From assembly GCA_020847375.1 (NCBI GenBank), contig JADLCB010000007.1, positions 1-64,000 of the forward strand: DNA of 64,000 bases, given 5' to 3'. The stretch is from Phycisphaerales bacterium (GTDB lineage Bacteria; Planctomycetota; Phycisphaerae; Tepidisphaerales; Tepidisphaeraceae). Position 1 is the stretch's first letter, and each line of letters begins with the position of its first letter. Position numbers and translations under genes: made by a program. Below the pieces are notes generated by a model that saw only the letters and a program-made list of their open reading frames with translations, was not told where the DNA came from and made no database searches. Below are positions 1-8,337 of this stretch, piece after piece.

Positions 1-262
1 ATTCGGCCTCAGCGGCCTGGCGTGTCTCAATCAGCAGTTTGGTCGCCTCCGGTGTCTGCTCGACGACGGCAGGCAGCGGGTGAAACTCCTGGAGATTGCC
101 CGTGCCCGGCTGATAGTCCGCCCACCACCTGGTGGCCCGTGGGAGGTGTAATCCCGGCCAATTTTTAGCTATCGTGCCCGGCTGATAGTCCGCCCACCAC
201 CTGGTGGTGGCCAATTCGGCATCCCACCTAAGCGCCTTCCTGCATGATTCGCCGGATCAGCG
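1..262 (-). CDS. Partial open frame running off the window start
   Basis: On the minus strand a frame stays open from a TGA near 262 to the window edge. It contains the peptide TRWWADYQPGT twice, 24 codons apart, followed by a protein-like stretch (GNLQEFHPLPAVVEQ, then a helical Glu/Ala-rich tail). The duplication comes from the 35-bp direct repeat at 101-135 and 173-207, which is spaced by 72 bp and therefore keeps the frame. No convincing start codon or ribosome site is visible, and a neighbouring frame (228-360) looks like its upstream part, so this may be a frameshifted or decaying gene. I do not recognise the family. Confidence 0.3.
101..207. repeat. 35-bp direct repeat (101-135 and 173-207)
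   Basis: Two identical 35-bp copies begin cgtgcccggctgatagtc and end in ggtgg. Their 72-bp offset is a multiple of three, so on the minus strand both copies encode the same peptide containing RWWADYQPG. This looks like an in-frame tandem duplication inside a reading frame. Only two copies are present, so it is not a CRISPR array. Confidence 0.7.
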
Positions 263-360
263 CCACTTTTTCATCATCCTCCAACGGCAGTTGCATAATG
301 CCTTCCACGACTTTGGCAAGATTTGACGGGTCATGTCCTGACCGCGTCGTATTTCGCGTC
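228..360 (-). pseudogene. Short coding-like fragment ending at TAG 228-230
   Basis: This minus-strand frame reads like a real protein end (SGHDPSNLAKVVEGIM, then LPLEDDEKVALIRRIMQ, EGA, stop). The frame stays open further upstream but has no ATG or GTG start before the hairpins at 388-454. The frame that runs off the window start overlaps it in a different register, so one explanation is a single gene broken by a one-base shift around 225-235. Function unknown; the right-hand boundary is arbitrary. Confidence 0.25.
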
Positions 361-387
361 GCGCTTTTGAGAATGTTTGGTTTTTCT

Positions 388-454
388 GGGGAATATGCGT
401 TATTTCGATTCCCCGTGGCTCCATACGAAACCCCCGGTTTTTTCCGGGGTTTCG
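388..454. terminator. Two hairpins downstream of the GH36 gene
   Basis: A perfect 7-bp stem (GGGGAAT at 388-394, ATTCCCC at 408-414) is followed by a stronger stem (426-437 with 444-454, eleven pairs with one bulged C, loop TTTTTT). They lie 55-120 bases beyond the stop of the minus-strand alpha-galactosidase gene, so they probably end that transcript. Neither has a classical U-tract after the stem in that direction, so the terminator role is inferred from position and stability. Confidence 0.45.
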
Positions 455-508
455 AACAGGTTGTATTAACGCCGGGTACTTGTCCTCTCTAACGTTGCAG
501 CCCTGACC

Positions 509-2650
509 TCAGTCAGGGAGACGATCCAACAACACGATGGCCGAATTCAAATGGCCGTCCAGCGTGAGGGATAATCCTTCGCGAATGATCTGCTCGCCGG
601 ACAGAATCCGGCTGTCTTGCGCATCCCAATTGGATACATGGTAGTTAACAGCGCCGTTCAAAGCCTTGGGGAATAGGCGTATCTCGTCATCGGCGTTGTT
701 CAACTTGAAGACAAACAGGGCGTGTTTATCCAGCCCCGGATGGTGCTCCTGCAGAACAAACCATTGGCTATCGGTTAATTTTGCAATATCAATCTCCACA
801 TCCCCAAACGCCCCTTCCAATTGTCCGGGCAATAGTCGAGGTGGTTCCGTCAGCCGATAGACATCGCAATCGGCCAGAATCGGCACCAGCTTTTCGCGAT
901 AGAATTGATTGTGTTGTTGAATCAGCTCCAACGCTGCAGCGCTGAGCGAATTGTAATCATTTCCCGAACTGAAGACGCCCATCATCGCTGAACGCAAGAC
1001 GAAGCGGCCGTAGCGCAGTAAATCGTTGCCGGCCCAATTATTCCACTTGGTCGTGTAGGGATAACGTTCGATTGTTTCCATGGGGATCAGGAAGGAACAA
1101 CCCCAGGCTTGCTGCAAGTGGACAAGCGGGGTAATCCCGTCGCTGATCTGGAAAGCATGGGAATGCGGCAATATCCCCAGATCCACCCTTCGGCCACCGG
1201 AGGCACAGGATAAGATGCGGGTCCGCGGGTACTTGGCGCGGAGTCGGCCAAGGATGGAGTAGAGGTTGCGGTAATACGCCACCATGGAAACAGAGTGATC
1301 GTGCAGATGGGGTTTGTGGTGCGGGAAATTATGATCGTAGAAAATCCCGTCCAAGTTATAGCGGCCGATAAATTCATCCAACTGTTGATAGACCCATTCG
1401 GCGATCTCCACCTTCCCCAAATTGAGCAAACCACAAGCCGAGTCTGGCGCATCGGCATGGAGGATCCCATCAGGAAAACGCTCGAAGAATTCCTGGTTGT
1501 AACATTTCGCCACTCGTTCGGGTTCAAACCATGCGGCGATTTCCAAGCCCATTGCTTTGAGTTGCCGGCAGAAGTCGTCAAATGACGGCGAAAATGCGGC
1601 TGCCGTCGGTTCCTTCAATCTGACCCAGTCGCCCCAATTGTTCTCGACCATAAACCAATAGACCGAGATGTCGAAGAAAAAATGGCCCAGTTGTTTGGCG
1701 ATCACAGCCGCTTTGAGCATCTGCTGGCCCGTCTGGGATTGTTCCGGATTGGCGACGGCCAGATAGTGCATATGGTTCATCGTCGGATATTCGCGCATTG
1801 TCCGCTCGGGGGGCAATAAGTGCCGGCGGATAAAGCGATTCATGCGGTTGGACGCCTGTTCCCTTCCCGAGGCGCAGGCGTAGACATACATCGAGGGTGT
1901 TCGTTCCTCCGAATCGGCATTCACCTGCAACGGCAGATCCGGATCGAACAACCCGCCTTGCAACGACACCCACTCATGATCATTACCGGCCTGCATGAAC
2001 CAATTGCCGGACCAGGCATGCGCCGACAGGAGCGTAAAGCGCTCGTTGGGCCACAATAGATACATCCAGGGATGTTGATTCAGGCAGGACAAACCGGCGC
2101 GTTCCTGCAGGCGCACGCTGGCGCCGGATTCCAACGCCATCTGCCTGGGGTGATATTCGTGATAGTGTTGCGTGTGCGCTAGCGCATAACTTTTGCCGCT
2201 GCCCGTCAGATAGAAGGCGTCCGGGATCGCGTGAGGCGAATAAAGACCGAATTGCCAGGTGATCAACCGGTCCACCCATACCGGCTCGGACGTGCGCGAT
2301 TGCAACGTCCAATAGACCTCCAGCACATCGTCGGGATGGTGTTGCAGGATATGCACCGTTGCGCTAAGCGATTGATCCGCCGTCTGGTAGGTCGCTGCCA
2401 GATGGGTGACGGTTTGCTGATGATCCAGGGTTACCTTGGAAAAATGTTCCGCTGGAGCGCGCTGCGATTGATTCGCGTCCCATTGGCTGACCAGCGGCAT
2501 TTGCCATGTTATGTCCGATGGCCAATCCGGCAGGATAACCCCATCCAGTTGGACGCGCGTCCATTTCAATTGCGGATTCACCTGCAACAACCAGCGATAA
2601 CCATCGCCGAAAATCTGAAATTCCGTTTCCCCAGTAGCAACAATGGACAT
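509..2650 (-). CDS. GH36-like alpha-galactosidase
   Basis: Predicted retaining alpha-galactosidase (melibiase family) releasing terminal alpha-galactosyl units from oligosaccharides or plant glycans. The 713-residue length fits GH36. The N-terminal half looks like the family's beta-supersandwich; the TIM barrel begins near residue 300. Visible family marks are AAWFEPERV, LDGIFYDHN (Asp439 is the likely nucleophile), CASGGRRVDLGILPHS and FQISDG (likely acid/base region). No signal peptide is visible, which suggests an intracellular enzyme acting on imported sugars. The gene stands alone on the minus strand, back-to-back with the lacI-type regulator across a 470-bp region, so control by that regulator is plausible. 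Substrate preference cannot be read from sequence. Confidence 0.85.
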   Translation of the reverse strand: MSIVATGETEFQIFGDGYRWLLQVNPQLKWTRVQLDGVILPDWPSDITWQMPLVSQWDANQSQRAPAEHFSKVTLDHQQTVTHLAATYQTADQSLSATVHILQHHPDDVLEVYWTLQSRTSEPVWVDRLITWQFGLYSPHAIPDAFYLTGSGKSYALAHTQHYHEYHPRQMALESGASVRLQERAGLSCLNQHPWMYLLWPNERFTLLSAHAWSGNWFMQAGNDHEWVSLQGGLFDPDLPLQVNADSEERTPSMYVYACASGREQASNRMNRFIRRHLLPPERTMREYPTMNHMHYLAVANPEQSQTGQQMLKAAVIAKQLGHFFFDISVYWFMVENNWGDWVRLKEPTAAAFSPSFDDFCRQLKAMGLEIAAWFEPERVAKCYNQEFFERFPDGILHADAPDSACGLLNLGKVEIAEWVYQQLDEFIGRYNLDGIFYDHNFPHHKPHLHDHSVSMVAYYRNLYSILGRLRAKYPRTRILSCASGGRRVDLGILPHSHAFQISDGITPLVHLQQAWGCSFLIPMETIERYPYTTKWNNWAGNDLLRYGRFVLRSAMMGVFSSGNDYNSLSAAALELIQQHNQFYREKLVPILADCDVYRLTEPPRLLPGQLEGAFGDVEIDIAKLTDSQWFVLQEHHPGLDKHALFVFKLNNADDEIRLFPKALNGAVNYHVSNWDAQDSRILSGEQIIREGLSLTLDGHLNSAIVLLDRLPD

Positions 2651-2782
2651 GCGATTCGCCTCGTGGTGAATTGTACAATCCTGCTTCCATTATAGTGGAA
2701 TGGGAATGGGGAAGATATCGCTGGATTACGAACTGGTCTTCCCCAGAGCAAACGCAAGTAGGCGTCCGATAGACAATCTCTT

Positions 2783-2847
2783 ACGAGCCGCGACCGTGAG
2801 GGAGCGGTTTTTGAGCCGATCACCGCTCCCTCACGGTCGCGGCTCGT
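2783..2847. repeat. Perfect 26-bp inverted repeat (REP-like palindrome)
   Basis: Arm 2783-2808 is the exact reverse complement of arm 2822-2847, with a 13-base loop. The arm core is gagccgcgaccgtgaggg. It lies between two divergent genes, where neither needs a terminator, and it has no T-tract. The perfect match and GC-rich core suggest a mobile or amplified intergenic palindrome of the kind I associate with planctomycete genomes; that association is from memory, not checked here. Confidence 0.8.
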
Positions 2848-3047
2848 TAATACATCGACCCTCGCGGGCTACTTGCGATTGCCATGCTCTGTCCCCACCT
2901 GTCTCAGGTTTGGTTATTGTACGGATCGCGTTATAAGACTTTTCTAATTTTCAGTCCGATATAAGGCATTGGCAGACGCCTCCATCGCGGTGGCCAGAGG
3001 GTTTCACCTGTCCAAGATCGGGTCAAAATAAAAAAAATAAATAATAC

Positions 3048-3076
3048 TTGACAGCCAATAAATACTGTGGTAGGGT
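3048..3076 (+). promoter_or_regulatory. Sigma70-type promoter of the lacI-type gene
   Basis: A perfect -35 TTGACA at 3048-3053 is followed after 17 bp by TAGGGT at 3071-3076, a weak -10. The AT-rich stretch just upstream (3027-3047) could be an UP-like element. The start codon is 48 bases downstream. The poor -10 suggests that an activator or repressor decides output. Confidence 0.55.
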
Positions 3077-3083
3077 AATTCCG

Positions 3084-3110
3084 ACATCGATGACATTTCG
3101 ACGACGATGT
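3084..3110. promoter_or_regulatory. Possible operator (imperfect dyad)
   Basis: Half-sites ACATCG (3084-3089) and CGATGT (3105-3110) are perfect inverted copies. They flank TGACATTTCGACGA and sit just after the predicted -10 of the lacI-type gene. LacI-family regulators commonly bind such dyads and repress themselves. The half-sites are short, so chance is possible. Confidence 0.3.
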
Positions 3111-3123
3111 TGATTTTTAACTT

Positions 3124-4203
3124 ATGAATACAACGGCCTCCCCAACCACGCTGGAGCTGATCGCCAAAGAGGCGGGTGTTTCGGTGCGTACCGTTTACCG
3201 GGTGCTCCAAGGGGAGAACAAGGAGAGCTGGCCCAGCGCCCAGCGGCGCGGGAAGTTGATCCGGCAAATCTCCCAGCGGATGGGTTTTATTCCTGATTCC
3301 AGTGCGCGCAGCCTGCGAACGGGTCAAAAAATGCAGATCGCGGTTCTGCTTCGCAATACCGAAGGCGGGGAGATGCGGTCGCACTACCCCGAAGCCTTTG
3401 AAATCATCCTGGGCATCAACGAGGTGATGGAGCAGGCGGGTTACGGCGTTCATCTGGCGACGATTGGCGATGTGCTGCACCCGCGCAATGCCCACTCGCG
3501 TATTTTCCGTGAGCACATGGTCGATGGGCTGATTGTGATCAGCACCATGCCGGACAATCTCCTGAAAATGCTCCAGGCGTTAACGCCGGTTTGCCTGTGG
3601 GTTCACTCCAATATCTGGAGCCAGACCAACTGCCTGCGCCGTGATGAAGCGGATGTCGGCCAGCAGATTGCCGGGCGCATGATCGGTCTGGGATATCGCA
3701 AGTTGATCTGGGCTGGCCCGTGGCGCCAGGCTGGTGAGTCGCGTCACTATTCAGAAACGCAGCGTTTTGATCATGTGCAGACGGTGGTGCAGCGCCATGG
3801 CATCCAACTGGAACAGGTGCTGGCCAACAGTGCCGGCGAGCTGGCGGATCAGTTCGATCGCATTGGGGCAATGTTGCGGCCAGATGTGGGTGTGATCGCT
3901 TATTCAACCGAGTATGCCCGCTGGCTGACCCACTGTGCCGGCAGCCTGCGCCTGCAGCCACCGGTTGATTTCGGTCTGGCCTGCTGCGACGAGTCGCGCG
4001 TGCTCAAGAGCCACTGGCCCGGGTTGTGCCGGGTCGGGTTTGATCAGTTCGAGCTGGGCCGCCAGGCCGGCGAAATGATGATCGAGAATCTGGAGACGGA
4101 TCAGGAAATTAAAAGCAGGTTGGTTCGCGGGTCGTGGATTATTGGTGACACGGCTTGGGGCCCACCGGCCGATTCGGCGCAGCCGCATCGGTCTGAATCA
4201 TAA
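3124..4203 (+). CDS. LacI-family transcriptional regulator
   Basis: Sugar-responsive DNA-binding regulator, 359 residues. Residues 8-60 form the LacI helix-turn-helix (LELIAKEAGVSVRTVYRVLQ) with a hinge region; residues about 68-340 form the periplasmic-binding-protein-like effector domain. It starts at ATG 3124 without a strong ribosome site. It lies between the GH36 gene (divergent) and the secreted glycosidase genes (same direction), so it is the obvious candidate regulator of the locus, with a sugar from the degraded glycan as effector. The HTH differs from classic LacI (SVRTVYRVL instead of S..TVSRVL), which is common in planctomycete paralogues. The effector identity is unknown. Confidence 0.88.
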   Translation: MNTTASPTTLELIAKEAGVSVRTVYRVLQGENKESWPSAQRRGKLIRQISQRMGFIPDSSARSLRTGQKMQIAVLLRNTEGGEMRSHYPEAFEIILGINEVMEQAGYGVHLATIGDVLHPRNAHSRIFREHMVDGLIVISTMPDNLLKMLQALTPVCLWVHSNIWSQTNCLRRDEADVGQQIAGRMIGLGYRKLIWAGPWRQAGESRHYSETQRFDHVQTVVQRHGIQLEQVLANSAGELADQFDRIGAMLRPDVGVIAYSTEYARWLTHCAGSLRLQPPVDFGLACCDESRVLKSHWPGLCRVGFDQFELGRQAGEMMIENLETDQEIKSRLVRGSWIIGDTAWGPPADSAQPHRSES

Positions 4204-4273
4204 AACTTAACGTGACCGGCGGGTGTTCCGCTGGCGCGATTTCAAGTGAACTGCCTACATAAGGAGGCATATC

Positions 4274-4936
4274 ATGTTTCGCAGTGGTTTGACTTTATCG
4301 GGACTGTCAGCCCTGGCTTTGGGCGCAGTCGTTTTGGGCATGGGCGGCATCAGCGCGCAAGGCGCTGTGCTCAATCCCAGTTTTGAGGATCCCGCGCTTA
4401 CTGATGGTAACGCTGCGACTCTGCCCGGAAACTCCTGGTCGAAAGCCGGCGGCGGCACAGGGTACATTTACAATCCCGCTGATGCAGAAATGCCCGCTGG
4501 TCAGATCAATGGCAGCAACCTGCTTTTAATGGATGTGCGAGGCGCAGCCGTGACCGTCTATCAAACTCTGACGGATACGGTCGATACCAGCAAGCACTAT
4601 CAGGTCAGCTTCCTGATCGGGAAAAGTGTGGGCGGGGATTTCAACAACGCCGTAGTCGCCCTGTACGCCGGTGCTAATCCGGTTGCCGCCTACGACACCT
4701 CGACTGAGCCAGGATTTGTCGCGCCTGCGGCAGGAACGATGAAAGAGGTCTCGTTTAATTACGATCCCGCGCCGACCGACTCGGGCGCTTTTACCATCTA
4801 TCTCGACAACAGCGGCACCGGCTCATTCGTTTACCTGGATAATGTGCGTCTGAGCGAAGTTCCCGAACCGGCATCGCTGTCGATGCTGGGCTTGGGAGTT
4901 GGCGCGCTGCTGATGCGTCGTCGTCGCCTGGCGTAA
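4274..4936 (+). CDS. PEP-CTERM-anchored secreted protein
   Basis: A 220-residue exported protein of unknown role. It has an N-terminal signal peptide (hydrophobic stretch about residues 8-32), a beta-rich middle reminiscent of carbohydrate-binding or jelly-roll domains (VLNPSFEDPAL near the mature start, LDNVRLSEVPEP near the end), and a textbook C-terminal sorting signal: VPEPAS, hydrophobic segment, then RRRR. PEP-CTERM proteins are processed by an exosortase and placed on the cell surface or in the matrix. A perfect AAGGAGG at 4261-4267 sets the start. It is the first structural gene after the regulator, so it may be a glycan-binding partner of the glycosidases that follow. Confidence 0.8.
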   Translation: MFRSGLTLSGLSALALGAVVLGMGGISAQGAVLNPSFEDPALTDGNAATLPGNSWSKAGGGTGYIYNPADAEMPAGQINGSNLLLMDVRGAAVTVYQTLTDTVDTSKHYQVSFLIGKSVGGDFNNAVVALYAGANPVAAYDTSTEPGFVAPAAGTMKEVSFNYDPAPTDSGAFTIYLDNSGTGSFVYLDNVRLSEVPEPASLSMLGLGVGALLMRRRRLA

Positions 4937-5053
4937 GTTTGTTGAATTTTGCCGCTGCCTTCGGTTAATCGCTGGAGGCGGCGCTTGCGAGGGTGTAGAG
5001 ACTATTGCCTTCCCCGATAGGCCGGGGGAGGGATAAAGGAGACGGGGTTTGCC

Positions 5054-6691
5054 ATGAAAATGATGTACGTCAAACTTCTGGCGGCGGTTGCGACGGTTGC
5101 AGTCCTGAGCGGTTTGTCTGACAAGGCGTCAGCCCAGACGAATGTCGATCTCAACGGCCCGGCCATCGGGATCAACAGCGGCATCCTGGGGACGAATTAT
5201 TCCACCCAGCGCCAAGTGACAACGCCGGTGCCGCGCAACGGGGCGGCCATCACGGGTGTGGCCGGCGGGTTGCTGGCCGAGACGTTCGACTGGCAGACGC
5301 AGGAGGGCGTCCCCTGGCCGACGCTGCAGGTTTTGCGGAATATTCGTGACTATGGAAACGAGCCGCTGTTCATCGTCAACATGCGCGGGACGGGGACGCA
5401 CTCAACCCCCTACAGTGTGGGCGGGTTCACTTTCAACAACACCAGTGTTGACATGCTCTCGGGTTTGGCGGCCAAGTGGGTGCGCTACACCAACTTCATC
5501 CTGCCCAGCCTCTACGCCGGCACGCCGGTGAGTGGATTGCCGTCCACGGACCAGGGAATCCTCAACCAGATCAGCAACTTCGGCGATCCGAGCAACGTCC
5601 TGCCGGCGGCCGGGGAGACGGCCGTCCCCACGGTCAAATACTGGATCATCGGCAATGAGCCGGAAATCAGTGTGGGGGGGAAGAAGTTCACCAACCGGTG
5701 GAATGAACTGCCGCCGTGGAATAACAATAACTGGTCGACAACGGAATACGTCAATCGCTATAAGACGATCACGGCCGCGATGAAGGCGGTGGATCCGACG
5801 ATCAAGGTGGGGCCGGGGATGCTGGGAAGCGTGGACATGACCGTCGCCCCGCTGTTGCAAAGCACTGCGACGATCGACTTCTGGGCGTATCATTCCTATG
5901 GGAGTATCCAGAGCGCCACGACGACCAGCCAGAGGGAAGCGGCGCTGCGCAATGTCCGCGCCAATCAGATCAACACCTATAACGCCCAGCGCAACGCCTT
6001 CACGGCCGCCGGGCGCGATCCCAACAGCGTCGAGTACATGGTGACGGAGTGGAACCCGGCCGATCCGAACAACGACCCCGGCGGGAACGTGGCCAAGACG
6101 ATGTACCAGGGGCTGGCGTTTGCGGATACCGTTTTCACCTTTGCGGGTCTGGGGATCACCAAGGCCAATTACTGGGGATTGATGCAGAACGATGACGGGT
6201 ATCACGGCTGGGTCTGGCCGATGGCCAGCGCCTGGGAGGCGCTGAACCAGAACATGGGCGACACGCTGGTCAAGAGCATTGTCGATGATGCCAACAACCG
6301 CCGGGTGTATGTCACCAAAGACAGCCAGACGGGCAAGGTCGTGGTCTGGGGGCTGAACTTCAGCAATTCCAACGACACGAGCATTGCCCTGTCGCTGAAC
6401 GGGATGGAAATCGCGCCCGATGCGATCTATTCGGTCCTGAGCGGCGGCGTCAACGGCACGCTGATGTCGTTTAACGATAAGGCATTGGCTCCCGGCGGCT
6501 GGGACACGGTGATCTGGCGGGATCAGAGTCTGACGAATTTCAATGCGGCTAATTTCAATTTCAGCATCCCCCACGCCAGCATCGTGATGCTGGAGCTTCA
6601 GGCGGTTCCGGAGCCGGCGATGCTGGGGTTGATCGGAATTTCTTCAAGTGCGCTGCTGCTGCGGCGTAATCGCAAGGGAGATATGCACTGA
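5054..6691 (+). CDS. Secreted clan GH-A-like glycosidase with PEP-CTERM anchor
   Basis: A 545-residue exported enzyme. Signal peptide is at residues 1-28 (cleavage near ASAQ). The TIM-barrel body carries two conserved glutamates: IIGNEPE (likely acid/base) and MVTEWNP (likely nucleophile), the spacing typical of retaining clan GH-A enzymes such as GH39, GH51 and GH79. A C-terminal beta-domain follows, then VPEPA, a hydrophobic helix and an RR-rich tail, so it is surface-anchored. The ribosome site AAAGGAG precedes ATG 5054. Its stop overlaps the start of the next gene (TGATG), and the two proteins are paralogues. The exact family and substrate (arabinan, xylan or a uronic polymer) cannot be decided by eye. 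Confidence 0.75.
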   Translation: MKMMYVKLLAAVATVAVLSGLSDKASAQTNVDLNGPAIGINSGILGTNYSTQRQVTTPVPRNGAAITGVAGGLLAETFDWQTQEGVPWPTLQVLRNIRDYGNEPLFIVNMRGTGTHSTPYSVGGFTFNNTSVDMLSGLAAKWVRYTNFILPSLYAGTPVSGLPSTDQGILNQISNFGDPSNVLPAAGETAVPTVKYWIIGNEPEISVGGKKFTNRWNELPPWNNNNWSTTEYVNRYKTITAAMKAVDPTIKVGPGMLGSVDMTVAPLLQSTATIDFWAYHSYGSIQSATTTSQREAALRNVRANQINTYNAQRNAFTAAGRDPNSVEYMVTEWNPADPNNDPGGNVAKTMYQGLAFADTVFTFAGLGITKANYWGLMQNDDGYHGWVWPMASAWEALNQNMGDTLVKSIVDDANNRRVYVTKDSQTGKVVVWGLNFSNSNDTSIALSLNGMEIAPDAIYSVLSGGVNGTLMSFNDKALAPGGWDTVIWRDQSLTNFNAANFNFSIPHASIVMLELQAVPEPAMLGLIGISSSALLLRRNRKGDMH

Positions 6692-8325
6692 TGAATAAGG
6701 CAAGGATATCCAAAGCGGCGGGCGCGGTACTGGGACTGGCGATGCTGATCGGCGGCCAGATCGCCAGTGGGCAGACCACCATCAACATGAATGTGCCGGG
6801 GACGGCGGTTGATCGCGGCATCCTGGGGACCAACTATTTCTCCGAGCGGTGGTGGGCGCCGGTGGCGGATCGGACCGTGGTCACCGGCACGGCCACGGGG
6901 CATAACGCGGAACTGTACGACTGGCAGACGCAGTTTCCCTACCCGTGGTGGAATACCATCGGTGTGTTGCAGACCATCCGCGACAGCGGCAGCCAGCCGA
7001 TGTTTCAGGTGAATATGCGCGGCCGGACAGTGGGGACGGAAGACAACTACGACTACGCCTCGGATTGGTCTACCATTGACGATGTCGCCGGTCTGGCGAC
7101 GCTGGCGGCGGAGTGGGTGCGCTACACCAATTTCATCCTGCCCAATGGCGGGCCGATCACTCCCAACGACCAGACGATTCTGAACAAGCTCACGTTCGGC
7201 CCCTTGCCGCCGCCCGGTCAGCCGGCGCTGCCCACGGTGAAATACTGGGAGATCGGTAATGAACCGGATGCGAACATCTACGGGACGGAGTTTACGGCGG
7301 GATCGGAGACGCCAGATAACCATCAACACTACTTGGACAGTGCCGGTTACGTCTACCGTTACAAAACGATCACCAACGCGATGAAGGCGGTGGACCCGTC
7401 GATCAAGGTGGGCCCGGCGATGAGCGCGATGACCAACCCGGTGGGGCCAGCCAGCTGGGAACCGCATGTCGCCAAGAAGCTCCTGCAAAGCGATGCAACG
7501 ATCGATTTCTGGGCTTATCATGCCTATGACGCTCTGGATGTTGCCTTCAAGCCCAATGGCAACGCGAGCGAGATCGCAGCCATGGAAGGGAAACTGCGGC
7601 AGGTGAAGGATTATCAAAGGCAGCTGTACAACCTGCAGCGCAGCTTCTTCAGCAAATACGGACGCGATCCCAACCAGGTGGAATTCCGCGCCACGGAATG
7701 GAACGCGATGGGGACGGGTGACAACCTTACCAGCGCCCCGACGATGTACCAGGCGCTGGCCTTCACCGAGACTATTTTTTCTTTTGCCCAACTGGGCGTC
7801 AAAAGCGCCAATTACTGGGGGGTGCTGGCGTATGAACCGCAGGATCCCAAGGGCTACCAGAATCTCTGGCCGATGGTGCAGGTGTGGCAGAAGCTCAATG
7901 GCAACATCGGCACGACGCTGGTGGGAAGCGCCGGCGATGATTCATCCAATCAGCGGGTCTATGTGACGCGGGATGATGACACGGGGAAAGTGACGGTATG
8001 GGGATTGAATTTCAGCAACAGTGCTGATGCGAGCATCGCCCTGGTGTTGCAGGGGCTGAGCGGCCAGTACGACGCCGTCCTTTCGATTCTCAACGCTGGC
8101 GCGAACACGACGCTCTGGACAGCCTCCGATGCGCAACTGGGGACCTATGTGTCGTGGACCAGCCAGGCGCTCAATGGATTCAATCCCGCGAATTTTAGTC
8201 TGAGTATCCCCCATGCCAGCATCTCCATGCTGGAATTGACGCCGGTTCCCGAACCGGCCGGTGTGGGTTTCGTATTAGTCATGGGCGCACTGGCGCTGCG
8301 CCGTCGACGCGGTGGGAAAAATTAA
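6691..8325 (+). CDS. Paralogous secreted glycosidase with PEP-CTERM anchor
   Basis: A 544-residue paralogue of the preceding gene, translationally coupled to it by a TGATG overlap at 6689-6693. It shares the opening GILGTNY motif, the acid/base region WEIGNEPDAN, a TIDFWAYHAYD strand, the nucleophile region RATEWNAMG, and the ending SIPHASISMLELTPVPEPA followed by a hydrophobic helix and RRRR. The signal peptide is at residues 1-30 (ends near ASGQ). The pair looks like a local tandem duplication that has diverged, perhaps to cover two linkages of one polymer. Both catalytic glutamates are present, so both are probably active. Confidence 0.75.
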   Translation: MNKARISKAAGAVLGLAMLIGGQIASGQTTINMNVPGTAVDRGILGTNYFSERWWAPVADRTVVTGTATGHNAELYDWQTQFPYPWWNTIGVLQTIRDSGSQPMFQVNMRGRTVGTEDNYDYASDWSTIDDVAGLATLAAEWVRYTNFILPNGGPITPNDQTILNKLTFGPLPPPGQPALPTVKYWEIGNEPDANIYGTEFTAGSETPDNHQHYLDSAGYVYRYKTITNAMKAVDPSIKVGPAMSAMTNPVGPASWEPHVAKKLLQSDATIDFWAYHAYDALDVAFKPNGNASEIAAMEGKLRQVKDYQRQLYNLQRSFFSKYGRDPNQVEFRATEWNAMGTGDNLTSAPTMYQALAFTETIFSFAQLGVKSANYWGVLAYEPQDPKGYQNLWPMVQVWQKLNGNIGTTLVGSAGDDSSNQRVYVTRDDDTGKVTVWGLNFSNSADASIALVLQGLSGQYDAVLSILNAGANTTLWTASDAQLGTYVSWTSQALNGFNPANFSLSIPHASISMLELTPVPEPAGVGFVLVMGALALRRRRGGKN

Positions 8326-8337
8326 GGAGTTTCAGGA

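Noticed and set aside
101..207. CRISPR array
   Set aside because: Only two repeat copies, the spacer is 37 bases but the repeat is coding in frame, and no further copies follow.
244..492. Plus-strand 82-codon frame in the left end
   Set aside because: Overlaps hairpins and a minus-strand frame with better protein character.
2783..2847. The palindrome as a transcription terminator
   Set aside because: Both flanking genes read away from it and there is no T-tract.
4948..4985. Imperfect hairpin after the first PEP-CTERM gene
   Set aside because: Contains a mismatch and no T-tract; could be an attenuator, but support is too thin.
5402..7791. Two long minus-strand open frames (390 and 397 codons) opposite the PEP-CTERM glycosidases
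   Set aside because: They are mirror frames of GC-rich genes; their proteins are Arg/His-rich with no domains, and the plus-strand genes have signal peptides, ribosome sites and catalytic motifs.
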